In this document: piece by piece, positions 1 to 8,179 of the stretch
Numbering within the stretch: the stretch's first letter is position 1
Layout of the letters: each line of letters begins with the position of its first letter
DNA from: DAOUAE01 sp034433795
GTDB taxonomy: Bacteria; Chloroflexota; UBA6077; FW602-bin22; DAOUAE01
Assembly: GCA_034433795.1 (NCBI GenBank)
Contig: DAOUAE010000012.1
Location: forward strand, 1-39,823
Length of the DNA stretch: 39,823 nucleotides
Direction of reading: 5' to 3'
Translations under genes and position numbers: made by a program
The notes under the pieces: model-generated
The model's input: the letters and a program-made list of their open reading frames with translations, nothing else
What the model was told of the DNA's origin: nothing
Database searches by the model: none

Positions 1-35
1 CGGTCGCTACCTGCGCGGCCACGACCTCTTCACGG

Positions 36-1082
36 TCACACCCACAGGTGCCTCGCTCCACACGCATCACCTCCCACGCCCAGCATACCACGAAAGAAAT
101 ATAAAGGGAACTGTAATACTAGACTATCCAGAGCCTGCCGTAGCTGCGCGATCTGCGCGTCGTAGGAGGCGGCTGAAGCGAAAGAGCGGAGCGGCAGCTC
201 AATTTCGGCGCGCGCTACCCGCAGATCCGGTGCCGTGATCGCCACCGTTGCTTCCGGCGGCGGCTTCGGGGTGCGCTCGCCCCAGAGGAGATTGTCCGCC
301 GCCACCAGCTGTCCCAGGGCCGTCAGCTCAGCCAGAAGGCGGACGGCCGCCGCTCCGATGATAGTGCCGATGCGCTCGACCTCGGAGAAGACTGCCGCCA
401 CCCGCGCCGGGTTGATGTTGCCGCAGGCGCCGTTGGCGAACAGCACGATCACCTCCTCTCCCAGGACCCGACGGATCACCTGACGGACCCTCCCCGGATA
501 ATCGGCGGTGATAAAGAGGTTGTCGAAGTTCATCACGGTGGGGTGCATGGCGAAGTTGACCAGAGTGGCCAGAAGCCGGCCGGTCTGAGCCTCCTCCACT
601 CGCAGGACAAAAAGCGTCGGGTCGATGGGGCCATGCGGGAACCGTCGGTTCTGACTGACTGACTCAACCGCGCTCCATCCCAGCATCAGTCGAGCGGGAC
701 GCATCTCCCGGGTAGCGGCGCTGACCACGCCGACCAGCTGGCGTGCGGTGATCGTCACCAGAGTCTCGTCAGCCTCACCTCGCAGGGCGAGAAGACCACG
801 AGGACCGCCATGGGTGTGGGTAGCGGCGATAAGGAGGTGGTCTCCCGGCAGCAGGCCGCGCTGCTCGACCTCCCGCCGCACCCACGTAGTAAGAGGCCGA
901 TCCACCCCGATGAGGTCGCAGGTGAGAAGCCCCACACGCGTGCGCCCGTCGTCGAGCACCAGGGCCTGGGCGGTGAGGTCATCATGGACACCGATCGAGG
1001 GCTCGGTTCGGGCACCATAACCTTCGAGAGGCGTCCCAACAGGCGGGGTGATAACAACCTCGGCGGCGCCGGCGCGCAGCAT
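36..1082 (-). CDS. Neutral/alkaline ceramidase-like hydrolase, apparently shortened at the C-terminus
   Basis: The N-terminus (AGAAEVVITPPVGTPLEGYG), the ATHTHGGP segment near residue 90, a NFAMHPT segment and a NGACGNINP segment match the order of conserved blocks in the neutral/alkaline non-lysosomal ceramidase family, whose His residues bind zinc. Bacterial members encoded near sugar transporters usually have unknown substrates, so ceramide hydrolysis should not be assumed. The second of two consecutive ATGs was chosen because it lies 7 nt from a GGAGG site. The gene follows the aminotransferase stop by about 15 nt and is probably third in an operon with it and the GntR regulator. At 348 residues it seems shorter than family members I recall (over 400), and its last 25 or so residues are encoded by AT-rich DNA and do not resemble the family. 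The 3' end may therefore be truncated or rearranged. Confidence 0.7.
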   Translation of the reverse strand: MLRAGAAEVVITPPVGTPLEGYGARTEPSIGVHDDLTAQALVLDDGRTRVGLLTCDLIGVDRPLTTWVRREVEQRGLLPGDHLLIAATHTHGGPRGLLALRGEADETLVTITARQLVGVVSAATREMRPARLMLGWSAVESVSQNRRFPHGPIDPTLFVLRVEEAQTGRLLATLVNFAMHPTVMNFDNLFITADYPGRVRQVIRRVLGEEVIVLFANGACGNINPARVAAVFSEVERIGTIIGAAAVRLLAELTALGQLVAADNLLWGERTPKPPPEATVAITAPDLRVARAEIELPLRSFASAASYDAQIAQLRQALDSLVLQFPLYFFRGMLGVGGDACGARHLWV

Positions 1083-1097
1083 CATCTCCCCTCCGGC

Positions 1098-2363
1098 TCA
1101 CAGACTCCGGGCGACCTTGCGGAGCGCCCGGGCCGCGTCCTGGCAATCAGCCTCGGTCAGGAGCGGGCTGAGGCTGAAGCCCACAGTCCGGGCGACAATC
1201 GCCTCGCTGCGCGGGCACAGCCCCCAGCCGTAGGGCGGAATCTGCCCACCATAAAGCGGATCACTGAAGGGGCGTCCGCTGGGATGATAGGTCGACCGGC
1301 GCATCAGGCTGGGAGTAACGTAGACCGGCTTCCCACCGTAGATCCGGCGAGCCGGGATGCCCTCGGCGGTCAGCGCTCGCGCGATGGCTTCGGCCCGTTC
1401 CGGTGTCTCGACCAGAAAGTCCAGACTGGCCGGGACCTCGCCCTCCGGGTCGGGGGAGGGGCGGGGCTGGAGGCCGGGGAGATCGCCCGCCAGGTCCAGA
1501 ATCGTCTTCTTGGCCCAGCGCAGCCGCTCGACGATGAACGGCAGGCGCCGGAGCTGGACCCCGAGAATTGCACCGGCCACTTCTCCCATCCGCAGGTTCT
1601 CGCCGACGATAGGCTGCCCCTCGTGGACGCGGTCGCCACCGGCTCCGAGGGTGAACTGCCCGCCCTGGTCGTGGTAGATGGCTGCCCGCTGATAGAGGAG
1701 AGGATCGTTGGTGACCAGTGCTCCCCCTTCGCCGGCGGTGATGTTTTTCTCCTGCTGGAAGCTGAAGGCCCCCACCGCCCCCCAGGTGCCCAGCGCCCGA
1801 TCCTGAAACTGTGCCCCACAGGCCTGGGCCACGTCCTCGATAACCACCAGTCCCCGCTCCCGGGCCAGGGTCAGGAGAGCATCCATCCGGGTGGGGATCC
1901 CACCGAGATGGACAGCCATAATCGCCCGGGTCCGGGGGGTGATCCGGGTGGCCACATCAGCGATATCGAGTGTGAGTGTCTCATCCACCTCCGCGAAGAC
2001 CGGCAGTGCCTGCTGGGCCAGGACAGCGTTGGCCGAGGCGATAAAGGTGATCGCCGGGACAATGACCTCGTCACCCGGTCCTACGCCGAGAGCGGCCAGG
2101 CCGACGCGCAGCGCTGCTGTGCCGCTGCTGGTAGCCAGACAGTAGGCAGCGCCGAGATAGGCGGCGAAGGCCTGTTCGAACGCCTCGACCTTGCGGAGGA
2201 GTCGAGGGCCGTAATAGCGAAAGAGCGATTGGGATTCCAGGACCTCGAGAACGGCCGCCTTCTCCTCTGCCCCGATCAGACTGGCCCCCTTATAGCGGGG
2301 CCATGGGGTGGTCCGCACAGGCGCTCCTCCCTCAAGTGCCAGATCGCTGGTCCTCTGGGCCAT
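1098..2363 (-). CDS. DegT/DnrJ/EryC1-family PLP-dependent aminotransferase (first copy)
   Basis: This 421-residue fold-type I aminotransferase transfers an amino group to a keto-sugar or keto-cyclitol, or does the reverse. Visible signatures are the EGGAPVR N-terminus, SSGTAALRVGL near residue 80, the pyridine-nitrogen Asp in VIEDVAQACGA (D177), and the PLP Lys in SFQQEKNITAGEGG (K206). The EGGxPVR start and the overall layout recall the scyllo-inosose/aminocyclitol aminotransferase branch, so an amino-inositol or amino-sugar substrate is a reasonable guess. Its start overlaps the 3' end of the GntR gene by 32 nt, indicating translational coupling. A second DegT protein lies at 3156-4397. The two are clearly different proteins, not a recent duplication. 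Confidence 0.88.
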   Translation of the reverse strand: MAQRTSDLALEGGAPVRTTPWPRYKGASLIGAEEKAAVLEVLESQSLFRYYGPRLLRKVEAFEQAFAAYLGAAYCLATSSGTAALRVGLAALGVGPGDEVIVPAITFIASANAVLAQQALPVFAEVDETLTLDIADVATRITPRTRAIMAVHLGGIPTRMDALLTLARERGLVVIEDVAQACGAQFQDRALGTWGAVGAFSFQQEKNITAGEGGALVTNDPLLYQRAAIYHDQGGQFTLGAGGDRVHEGQPIVGENLRMGEVAGAILGVQLRRLPFIVERLRWAKKTILDLAGDLPGLQPRPSPDPEGEVPASLDFLVETPERAEAIARALTAEGIPARRIYGGKPVYVTPSLMRRSTYHPSGRPFSDPLYGGQIPPYGWGLCPRSEAIVARTVGFSLSPLLTEADCQDAARALRKVARSL

Positions 2364-3078
2364 GGTTCTCCTTTCCGCTAGGCTCGTACTGTCCCAGCTT
2401 GCGCCACATCGTCGCCGCCACGTGGGCCAGATGGCAGCGCATAGCCTCGGCGGCGGCTGCCGGGTCCTGCCGTTCCACTGCCAGATAGATCGCCCGGTGT
2501 TCCTCCAGAAGAGTCTGGGAGAGGTGATGGCGTTCGGGGTTCAGAATGGCCAGACGGCTGGCCCGAAGGAGCTCCCCAATGGGGTGGGTGACGATGTCGA
2601 GGATCGGATTGTGGGCCGCGCGCACCAGCCGATGGTGGAAGGCCACATCCCATTCGGCGAAAGCCTCGGCGTCAGTCAGGGCTGCCGCCATCTGTTCCAG
2701 TGCCACCTGGAGAGTGGCCAAATCCTCGGGCGTGCGCCGTCGGGCCGCCAGCTCGGCGGCAGCGACCTCGAGGATCTGCCGCACCTCCATCAGATCGGGC
2801 CAGACTGTCCGCCGCCCCAGCAGGAGCAGCTCCATCACCTCCGCCGCGTAGGCGGGATCGGCCGGGCAGACCTGAGCCCCCTTGCCCTGATAAATACGCA
2901 GGATGCCTTTCGCGGCCAGGCTCCGCAAGGCTTCCCGGATGACGATACGGCTCACACCGAACTGGCGTTCCAGCTCGCGCGAGGAGGGGAGGAAGCTTCC
3001 CGGCGGAAACTCCCCCGCCCGAATGCGAGCCAACAAGATCTCGGCAACACGGTCCGGCAACGGTGGGGCTTTGAGCAT
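2332..3078 (-). CDS. GntR-family transcriptional regulator, FadR/FCD subfamily
   Basis: The 248-residue protein has an N-terminal winged helix-turn-helix (PPGSFLPSSRELERQFGVSRIVIREALRSL, about residues 25-55) and an all-helical FCD effector domain. The FCD domain shows DVAFHHRLVRAAHNP and EEHRAIYLAV, which contain the metal- and ligand-binding Asp and His residues. FCD regulators usually repress catabolic operons and release DNA on binding a carboxylate or sugar-acid effector. The gene is first in an operon with the aminotransferase and the ceramidase-like gene, behind a TTGACA-N16-TATGAT promoter. A 12-bp box over that -10 recurs over the -10 of the ABC transporter operon, so autoregulation plus control of the importer is the simplest model. 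Confidence 0.9.
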   Translation of the reverse strand: MLKAPPLPDRVAEILLARIRAGEFPPGSFLPSSRELERQFGVSRIVIREALRSLAAKGILRIYQGKGAQVCPADPAYAAEVMELLLLGRRTVWPDLMEVRQILEVAAAELAARRRTPEDLATLQVALEQMAAALTDAEAFAEWDVAFHHRLVRAAHNPILDIVTHPIGELLRASRLAILNPERHHLSQTLLEEHRAIYLAVERQDPAAAAEAMRCHLAHVAATMWRKLGQYEPSGKENHGPEDQRSGT

Positions 3079-3111
3079 CGGTGCGCTTGGGACCTCCGTG
3101 GGAGAGCCTTG

Positions 3112-3123
3112 ATCATATCATAC
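3112..3123. promoter_or_regulatory. Candidate GntR operator overlapping the -10
   Basis: The plus-strand 12-mer ATCATATCATAC covers the -10 of the gntR promoter. It matches 11 of 12 bases of ATCATGTCATAC at 7926-7937, which sits in the same position over the -10 of the ABC operon. Assignment to this regulator is inferred from recurrence and placement. Confidence 0.5.
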
Positions 3124-3144
3124 AGGTCAGCCTCCCACTGTCAA
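3117..3144 (-). promoter_or_regulatory. Promoter of the gntR-aminotransferase-hydrolase operon
   Basis: On the minus strand the -35 TTGACA (3139-3144) is separated by 16 nt from the -10 TATGAT (3117-3122). It lies about 40 nt upstream of the gntR start and just after the stop of the preceding aminotransferase gene, so it would separate the two transcription units. Confidence 0.6.
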
Positions 3145-3155
3145 GAGCCCGAAGG

Positions 3156-4397
3156 TCAGGTCGTGCTCAACTCGTGCCGGTGAGCCTGGATCTTCTTGAC
3201 CGCCCGGACGATATCTGCCAGACCATCCTGGTCGGCCAGGAGCACATTCTGCGGCAAGACCACCATCTCCTGGGCGACGGCCCGTTCGGCTTGGGGGCAG
3301 CGGCCCTCCCATCGCCGGTCGGGACGGGAGGCATGAACAGCCAGAGCACAGCAATTTGTTGTGGTCACCGCGTAGAGCGGATTCCGGTAGACCAGCTGAT
3401 CGGCGTCCCCGCCAGCAGGGATCCCCTCAGCGCGGAGCGCGCGAAGAAAGACCTCGCGAGGAAGACCGCCGAACGCTTTCGCCTCGTAGCGGACTATGTA
3501 CAGGTAGTAGGCTCGGCGGGTGATCCGCGGGTCCCGGCGCACGGGCCGTATTCCCTCGATGCGCCCCAGTGCGCTATCGAGAAAGTCCGCCGCTGCCTGG
3601 CGGCGGAGCGTGAGATCCGTTAGCCGTGTCAATTGGACCACGAGAAGTGCCGCCTGAAAGGCGGTCATTCGGAAGTTATAGTTGAAGGGATGCTCGACCA
3701 GGTAACGGTCGTCTGCCTGAATCCGCCCACAGTTGATGATACTGGCGCACAGCTCGGCCAGCCGTTGATCGCTAGTTAGAAGACACCCTCCCTCCCCACA
3801 GGTAATCACCTTGCTCTGCTGAAAGCTGAAGGCCCCTAGATCGCCCCAGGAACCAACACCGCGTCCCCGCCACTGAGCGCCGTGAGCGTGGGCGCAGTCC
3901 TCGATCACCGCCAGATCATGCTGTCGGGCGAAGGCGAGAACGGCCTCCAGATCGGCTGGCCGGCCACCATAATGCACCGGAATAATCGCCCGCGTCCGTG
4001 ATGACAGACACGTATCGAGCTGCTGGGGGTCGAGGGTATAGGTCTCCGGGTCGATGTCACAGAAGACGGGAACAGCACCAAGGTACACGGCCACCTGGGC
4101 GGTCGCGATCCAGGTCAGGGCCGGCACGATCACCTCCTCTCCCCATCGGACCCCAACCGCCTGTAGACCAACCTGTAGGGCGGTTGTGCCATTCATCACC
4201 GGCACTCCGTAACGGGCATCGTGGGCTGCCGCAAAGGCCTGGCCAAAAGCGCGCACGTGCTCGCTCCCGATGCCTCCCCAGACGTCGCTCTCCAGGGCCT
4301 CAAGCAGGGCGGCGCGCTCGCGCTGATCCCAGACCGGCCATGGTGGGAACGGCACCCGCCGCACCGGTGAGCCACCGTTGATCGCCAGAACCGCCAT
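3156..4397 (-). CDS. DegT/DnrJ/EryC1-family PLP-dependent aminotransferase (second copy)
   Basis: This 413-residue fold-type I aminotransferase starts with MAVLAINGGSPVRRVPFP and carries VMNGTTALQVGL near residue 68, IEDCAHAHGA with the pyridine-nitrogen Asp (D167), and the PLP Lys in SFQQSKVITCGEGG (K196). The INGGxPVR opening and the PWPVWDQRERAALLEAL segment resemble glutamine:scyllo-inosose-type aminotransferases, so an amino-cyclitol or amino-sugar substrate is plausible. It starts 28 nt after the stop of the permease gene at 4426-5319 and is probably the last gene of the ABC transporter operon. That placement suggests it acts on an imported substrate rather than in cell-wall synthesis. 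Confidence 0.88.
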   Translation of the reverse strand: MAVLAINGGSPVRRVPFPPWPVWDQRERAALLEALESDVWGGIGSEHVRAFGQAFAAAHDARYGVPVMNGTTALQVGLQAVGVRWGEEVIVPALTWIATAQVAVYLGAVPVFCDIDPETYTLDPQQLDTCLSSRTRAIIPVHYGGRPADLEAVLAFARQHDLAVIEDCAHAHGAQWRGRGVGSWGDLGAFSFQQSKVITCGEGGCLLTSDQRLAELCASIINCGRIQADDRYLVEHPFNYNFRMTAFQAALLVVQLTRLTDLTLRRQAAADFLDSALGRIEGIRPVRRDPRITRRAYYLYIVRYEAKAFGGLPREVFLRALRAEGIPAGGDADQLVYRNPLYAVTTTNCCALAVHASRPDRRWEGRCPQAERAVAQEMVVLPQNVLLADQDGLADIVRAVKKIQAHRHELSTT

Positions 4398-4425
4398 CCG
4401 TGTCTTCTGAGGACATTCAGGGACG

Positions 4426-5319
4426 TCAGCCCTTTAGCCCAGTCAGAACGGCTCCCTGAACGAAATACCGCTGGGAGATGAAGAAGACCGTCATGGGTAA
4501 AAGGATCGCCACGAGGGTGGCGGCCATCAGGTAGTTCCAGTGCGTCTGGCCCATCACGCTGAGGTAGAAGCGCAGGCCGACCGGCAGCGTGTACTTCTCC
4601 ATGGTGTTCAGGTAAATCAGGGGGGAGAGGAAGGCGTTCCAGTGCTGGAAGAAGGCGAAGATGGCCACGGTGGCCAAGGCAGGTTTAGAGAGAGGCACGA
4701 TGATACGGCGGTAGATGTCGAAGAGCCCGGCGCCGTCGATCTTCGCGGCGTCGTCGAGCTCCAGGGGCAAGGTGAGATAGAACTGCCGGAGGAGGAAGAT
4801 GTAGAAGGGGGCCCCGCCCAGCCAGCTGGGCACCACGAGCGGGAGGTAGGTGTCGAGCCAGCCCAGCCCCCGGAACAGCAGGTACGTCGGGACGAGCGTC
4901 ACCTCCCCGGGCAGCATCATGATGCTGAGCAGAACGAGGAAGAGCAGATCCCGGCCCGGCGCGCGCAGCCGAGCGAAGGCGAAGGCTACGAGTGAGGAGG
5001 TGAAGACGGCCCCTACTACTGCCAGCCCTGTCACCTTGACGCTATTAAGGTAGTACTGGCCGTATGGCACAAAGACGAGGGCTTCTGGGTAGTTCTGCCA
5101 ACGAATCTGGCTCGGAATCCAGCGCACCGGCACTAGAAAGACCTCGCCTTCATCTTTTAAGGAGGTTGAGACCATCCAGGCTAGAGGCACCAACATGACC
5201 GCTGCCCCGGCGAGGACCAGAAGGGTGGCCAGGCTCAGACGAACCTGCTCACGGAGGCGCCGGCGCTGCCACCACGCCACCTGCCCCGGCCTAGCCTGAG
5301 CGGCGTGCGCGCGCTCCAT
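4426..5319 (-). CDS. Carbohydrate ABC transporter permease, MalG type
   Basis: This 297-residue inner-membrane permease of the CUT1 class has about six membrane segments and the EAA-type loop LELDDAAKIDGAGLFDIYRRIIVPLSKPAL, which contacts the ATPase. The family C-terminus ending in VQGAVLTGLKG is present. A longer upstream reading frame exists, but the ATG at 5319 was chosen because a GGTAGGAGTTGCC ribosome site precedes it and it falls 8 nt after the stop of the MalF partner. No ATPase gene is present in the window, so a shared MsmK/UgpC-type ATPase is likely encoded elsewhere. Confidence 0.9.
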   Translation of the reverse strand: MERAHAAQARPGQVAWWQRRRLREQVRLSLATLLVLAGAAVMLVPLAWMVSTSLKDEGEVFLVPVRWIPSQIRWQNYPEALVFVPYGQYYLNSVKVTGLAVVGAVFTSSLVAFAFARLRAPGRDLLFLVLLSIMMLPGEVTLVPTYLLFRGLGWLDTYLPLVVPSWLGGAPFYIFLLRQFYLTLPLELDDAAKIDGAGLFDIYRRIIVPLSKPALATVAIFAFFQHWNAFLSPLIYLNTMEKYTLPVGLRFYLSVMGQTHWNYLMAATLVAILLPMTVFFISQRYFVQGAVLTGLKG

Positions 5320-5327
5320 GGCAACTC

Positions 5328-6260
5328 CTACCCACGCAGCTTGCCCTCGTAGTAGACCCAGGCGCTCGACGAGCGGATAATCACCAGTGTGAGACCCAGA
5401 ATGATGAAGAACAACAGCCAGGCCAGAGCGCTGGCGTAGCCCATCTTGAACCATTTGAAGGCGTTGTTGTAGAGGTAAAGAACAAAGAAAAGACTGGCAT
5501 TGGCCGGACCGCCGTTTGTCATAACGAACGCCGGCGTAAAAATTTGAAAAGATTCAATAACACTCATTACGATATTGAAAAAGATGACAGGTGACATCAT
5601 CGGCACGGTCACGTGCCAGAAACGGGCCAGAAGTCCGGCACCGTCGATCTCCGCCGCCTCGTACAGGTGAGCAGGAATGCCCTGAAGCCCGGCCAAATAG
5701 ATCACCATTAGGCCTCCGATATCCCAGAGACTCATCAGGATGAACGAAGGAATAACCCATTGTTCGCTAAACAGCCAGGCTGGACCCTCAATCCCAAGGA
5801 CCCGTAGGAAATTGTTGAGCACTCCGAACTCTGGATTCAGAATCCACATCCAGAGAAGGGCGACTGGAACACCGGAGATAACCGCCGGCAGGTAGTAGAT
5901 CGTACGATAAAGTGTAACCCCACGGATTGGCAGATTCAAAAAGAGAGCAACCAAAAAGGCCACAGTTATCCGTAAAGGAATCGCCCCAATACAGTAAGTC
6001 AATGTAACCTTTAGTGCCTGCCAGACCAGTTCATCGTCGAATAGCATCTTCTCATAGTTGCGCAAACCTATCCATCTTGGGGCGACGATGACCGGATAAT
6101 CGGTAAAACTGAGAACGAATGAGGCAATAATCGGTCCAAGAGTCAGTAAAAGAAGCCCAACTAACCACGGGCTGGCGAAGAGGTAAAAAGCGATCGCTTC
6201 CTGACGCAAGAGGGCACTCCGGCGCTTCGGCACAACAGGCGCTCTGGCGATAAGGCGCAT
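5328..6260 (-). CDS. Carbohydrate ABC transporter permease, MalF type
   Basis: This 310-residue membrane protein belongs to the MalF/UgpA permease class. It has a basic cytoplasmic N-terminus, six predicted membrane helices, the EAA loop HLYEAAEIDGAGLLARFWHVTVPMMSP, and the family segment FVMTNGGPANASLFFVLYLYNNAF. It pairs with the MalG-type permease 8 nt downstream. The ATG at 6260 was preferred over a TTG one codon earlier. Its DNA is noticeably AT-richer than that of permeases elsewhere in the window, which fits recent acquisition of this region. Confidence 0.9.
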   Translation of the reverse strand: MRLIARAPVVPKRRSALLRQEAIAFYLFASPWLVGLLLLTLGPIIASFVLSFTDYPVIVAPRWIGLRNYEKMLFDDELVWQALKVTLTYCIGAIPLRITVAFLVALFLNLPIRGVTLYRTIYYLPAVISGVPVALLWMWILNPEFGVLNNFLRVLGIEGPAWLFSEQWVIPSFILMSLWDIGGLMVIYLAGLQGIPAHLYEAAEIDGAGLLARFWHVTVPMMSPVIFFNIVMSVIESFQIFTPAFVMTNGGPANASLFFVLYLYNNAFKWFKMGYASALAWLLFFIILGLTLVIIRSSSAWVYYEGKLRG

Positions 6261-6340
6261 CAACTCACCCCATGGCAGGGAGCATGATCCAAACGCCGGC
6301 GGAGGTTGCCGCCGGTAGCATTAGACTCCCCCCGTCTTAC

Positions 6341-7839
6341 TCAGACGTTCTTCGTCTCTTCGATAACCTTACGCACCTTCGGCGCCATGTTCTTAATCGC
6401 CTGCTCCGCCGACTCCTGCCCCAGATAGACTTTATCCAGAGCCGGCTGCATCACCTGAGCGTTGATCACGCTGAAATTGACAGTCCAGTTTTCAGGGTCG
6501 ATCACCTGGTACTGTGGGGCATCGGTGATCACCTGGAACTCTTTGGAGGAAAGGTTCGGCAGGTTTTTCGCGTGGTACTTGCTCCAGGTTGAGGCCAGCG
6601 ATTTCAGGCTGCTGAGGGGACCATACTGGATGGGATAGATCTCCTGAGCCTCCGGGCTGACCATAAATTTGAGCAGCTGCCACGCGCCCTCAAGGTTCTT
6701 AGTGCCCTTGATCATGCTCCAGTAATCGATCCAGACATGGTGTCGTCGTGGTTCTCCCTTAGGAGGCCGCGGCAGCACGCCGACACCCCACTCAAACTCC
6801 TTGATCTTGGCGTAGCGGCTGAGACGTCCGATATCAGCGACCCCCATGCCGATCTTGCCGCTCATAAAGAGGACGGGTACACCAGCCTGGATCTGCTGTG
6901 CCTGAGCTGGCGTCGGGGCATAGTGCAGTTTGTTGATAAGGTCGGCGGTCCATTGAACACCGTTGATCACACGTGGATCCTTGTCGCCGATAAATTCAGC
7001 CACGATCCCTGTCGTATAGGTGTCCGGTGGAAACCAATCTCCTCCGTAGACCCAGCCAGCGGGCCAGCCCCGGAAGTAGACGTCGGAACCAAACTGGACG
7101 ACCCGATTGCCCTCACGCTTGGTTAGCTTTCCGGCCAGCTCCTCATACCGCTCGGTGGTCCACTCCTGATTGTTCCAATCTGTGGGCAGATCAGCAACCC
7201 CAGCCTCGCGGAAGATATGGCGGTTATAGAAGATCACGTGGGGCCAGAGATCAAGCGGGAGTGCCATCAGCTTTCCCCGCCAGCGGCAGCCCTTCAGGCC
7301 GTCCTGATGGAAATCGTCGAGGTTCACCTTATCGCGGGCCACAAAATCGTCGAGCTCCTGGCTCAATCCCTTGGCCGCATAGTACCGATATCCTCGATCA
7401 GAAAATGGACCGTAGATTGCGGGAGGATCCCCCGAGGCGATCATGAGATCGAGTTTTGTGATATAGTCCTGGCCTCCGGGAGCAAAAACACGATTGACTT
7501 TGATATTGGGATGCTTCTGCTCGAAGAGGTCGAGCACCTTGTTGAAGAACTCTTCCTCGCCCGCTCCAGAGCGGAGGAGCGCCGGGACGGGCGCTCCGAC
7601 CGCCGGCTGGGGGGCTTCGCTGCAGCCGGCGTTGGCGAGGGAGCGACCGCCGGCTTTGGGGCAACCGTGGGCGTGGCCGTGGGCTGAGGGGCTGGAGGAG
7701 CAGCCGCTGGCGGGGCCGGGGTGGGCGTAGGGGCGGGCGCAGGAGCGCAGGCCTGAAGAACAGTCAAGGCTGCAAGCGCCATCCCCTGAGCAAACAGCGA
7801 CCGCCGACCATAACGTCGGGATAATGGCAACCTCGACAT
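6341..7839 (-). CDS. Carbohydrate ABC transporter substrate-binding protein, split by a one-base frameshift
   Basis: The signal region starts at 7839 behind a CTCAAGGAGGCGC ribosome site. It reads as a basic N-terminus, a hydrophobic helix, a lipobox-like VLQAC cleavage site and a long Pro/Ala/Thr linker. The mature family 1 extracellular sugar-binding domain (GEEEFFNKVLDLFEQKHPN onward to EETKNV at 6341) lies in another frame. Both frames join smoothly at the six-base C run on the coding strand (plus-strand G run at 7609-7614). A seventh C there would restore one continuous lipoprotein of about 500 residues. The cause may be a real mutation, a homopolymer sequencing error or -1 slippage. It is the first gene of the importer operon and would deliver substrate to the two permeases downstream. 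Confidence 0.75.
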
Positions 7840-7925
7840 GGCGCCTCCTTGAGAAACTCTCAACCTCTGCCGATACCCGAGCCCGTGCTCTTTGCGCCTG
7901 CTCTTCACCCCCATCCCAAGGCTGT

Positions 7926-7937
7926 ATCATGTCATAC
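7926..7937. promoter_or_regulatory. Candidate GntR operator overlapping the -10 of the ABC operon
   Basis: The plus-strand box ATCATGTCATAC lies within the partial inverted repeat GTATCATGTCATAC (GTAT and ATAC arms). It differs by one base from the box at 3112-3123 and is placed identically over the -10. Confidence 0.5.
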
Positions 7938-7959
7938 GTGTTGACGAGCGAGATGTCAA
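7931..7959 (-). promoter_or_regulatory. Promoter of the ABC transporter operon
   Basis: On the minus strand a perfect -35 TTGACA (7954-7959) is followed after 17 nt by TATGAC (7931-7936). It lies about 90 nt upstream of the substrate-binding protein start. The rest of 7840-8093 shows no convincing gene. Confidence 0.6.
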
Positions 7960-8093
7960 GACCCCGCTTCTGGGCACGTTATCCGAAATGCGCGGCACCG
8001 CTCTTGGCCCCAATGGCCAAGAACCCGTGTCTCTCCAGGGTACAGCAATGCATGAAGGCGACGGACGCTCTCCGCTCGCCGCCTTCTCACCCT

Positions 8094-8111
8094 AGGCGCG
8101 TGATGTGGGTT
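8094..8111 (+). repeat. Left terminal inverted repeat of the IS element
   Basis: The sequence AGGCGCGTGATGTGGGTT is the inverted counterpart of 9061-9078 with one mismatch. Partial similarity continues a few bases outward. Confidence 0.8.
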
Positions 8112-8179
8112 GAAGTGCAGCAGCCCCCTTGGGGAGAGAAGGAAGCTCTCCTCTCACCCAGGAGGTCACCATCCCAATA

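Noticed and set aside
1..67. Possible start of another minus-strand gene (GGAGG followed by ATG at 65-67 or GTG at 59-61)
   Set aside because: Only about 20 codons are visible before the window edge, the ATG is too close to the ribosome site, and no family can be recognised.
2..238. Plus-strand frame beginning GRYLRGHDLFTVTPTG, which looks protein-like over the first 30 residues
   Set aside because: It could be the C-terminus of a convergent gene, but it then runs antisense through the ceramidase-like gene into basic low-complexity sequence before stopping. Evidence is insufficient.
7840..8093. Search for a small gene between the ABC promoter and the IS element
   Set aside because: No frame with a ribosome site and protein-like composition was found. 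Only the promoter and operator could be supported.
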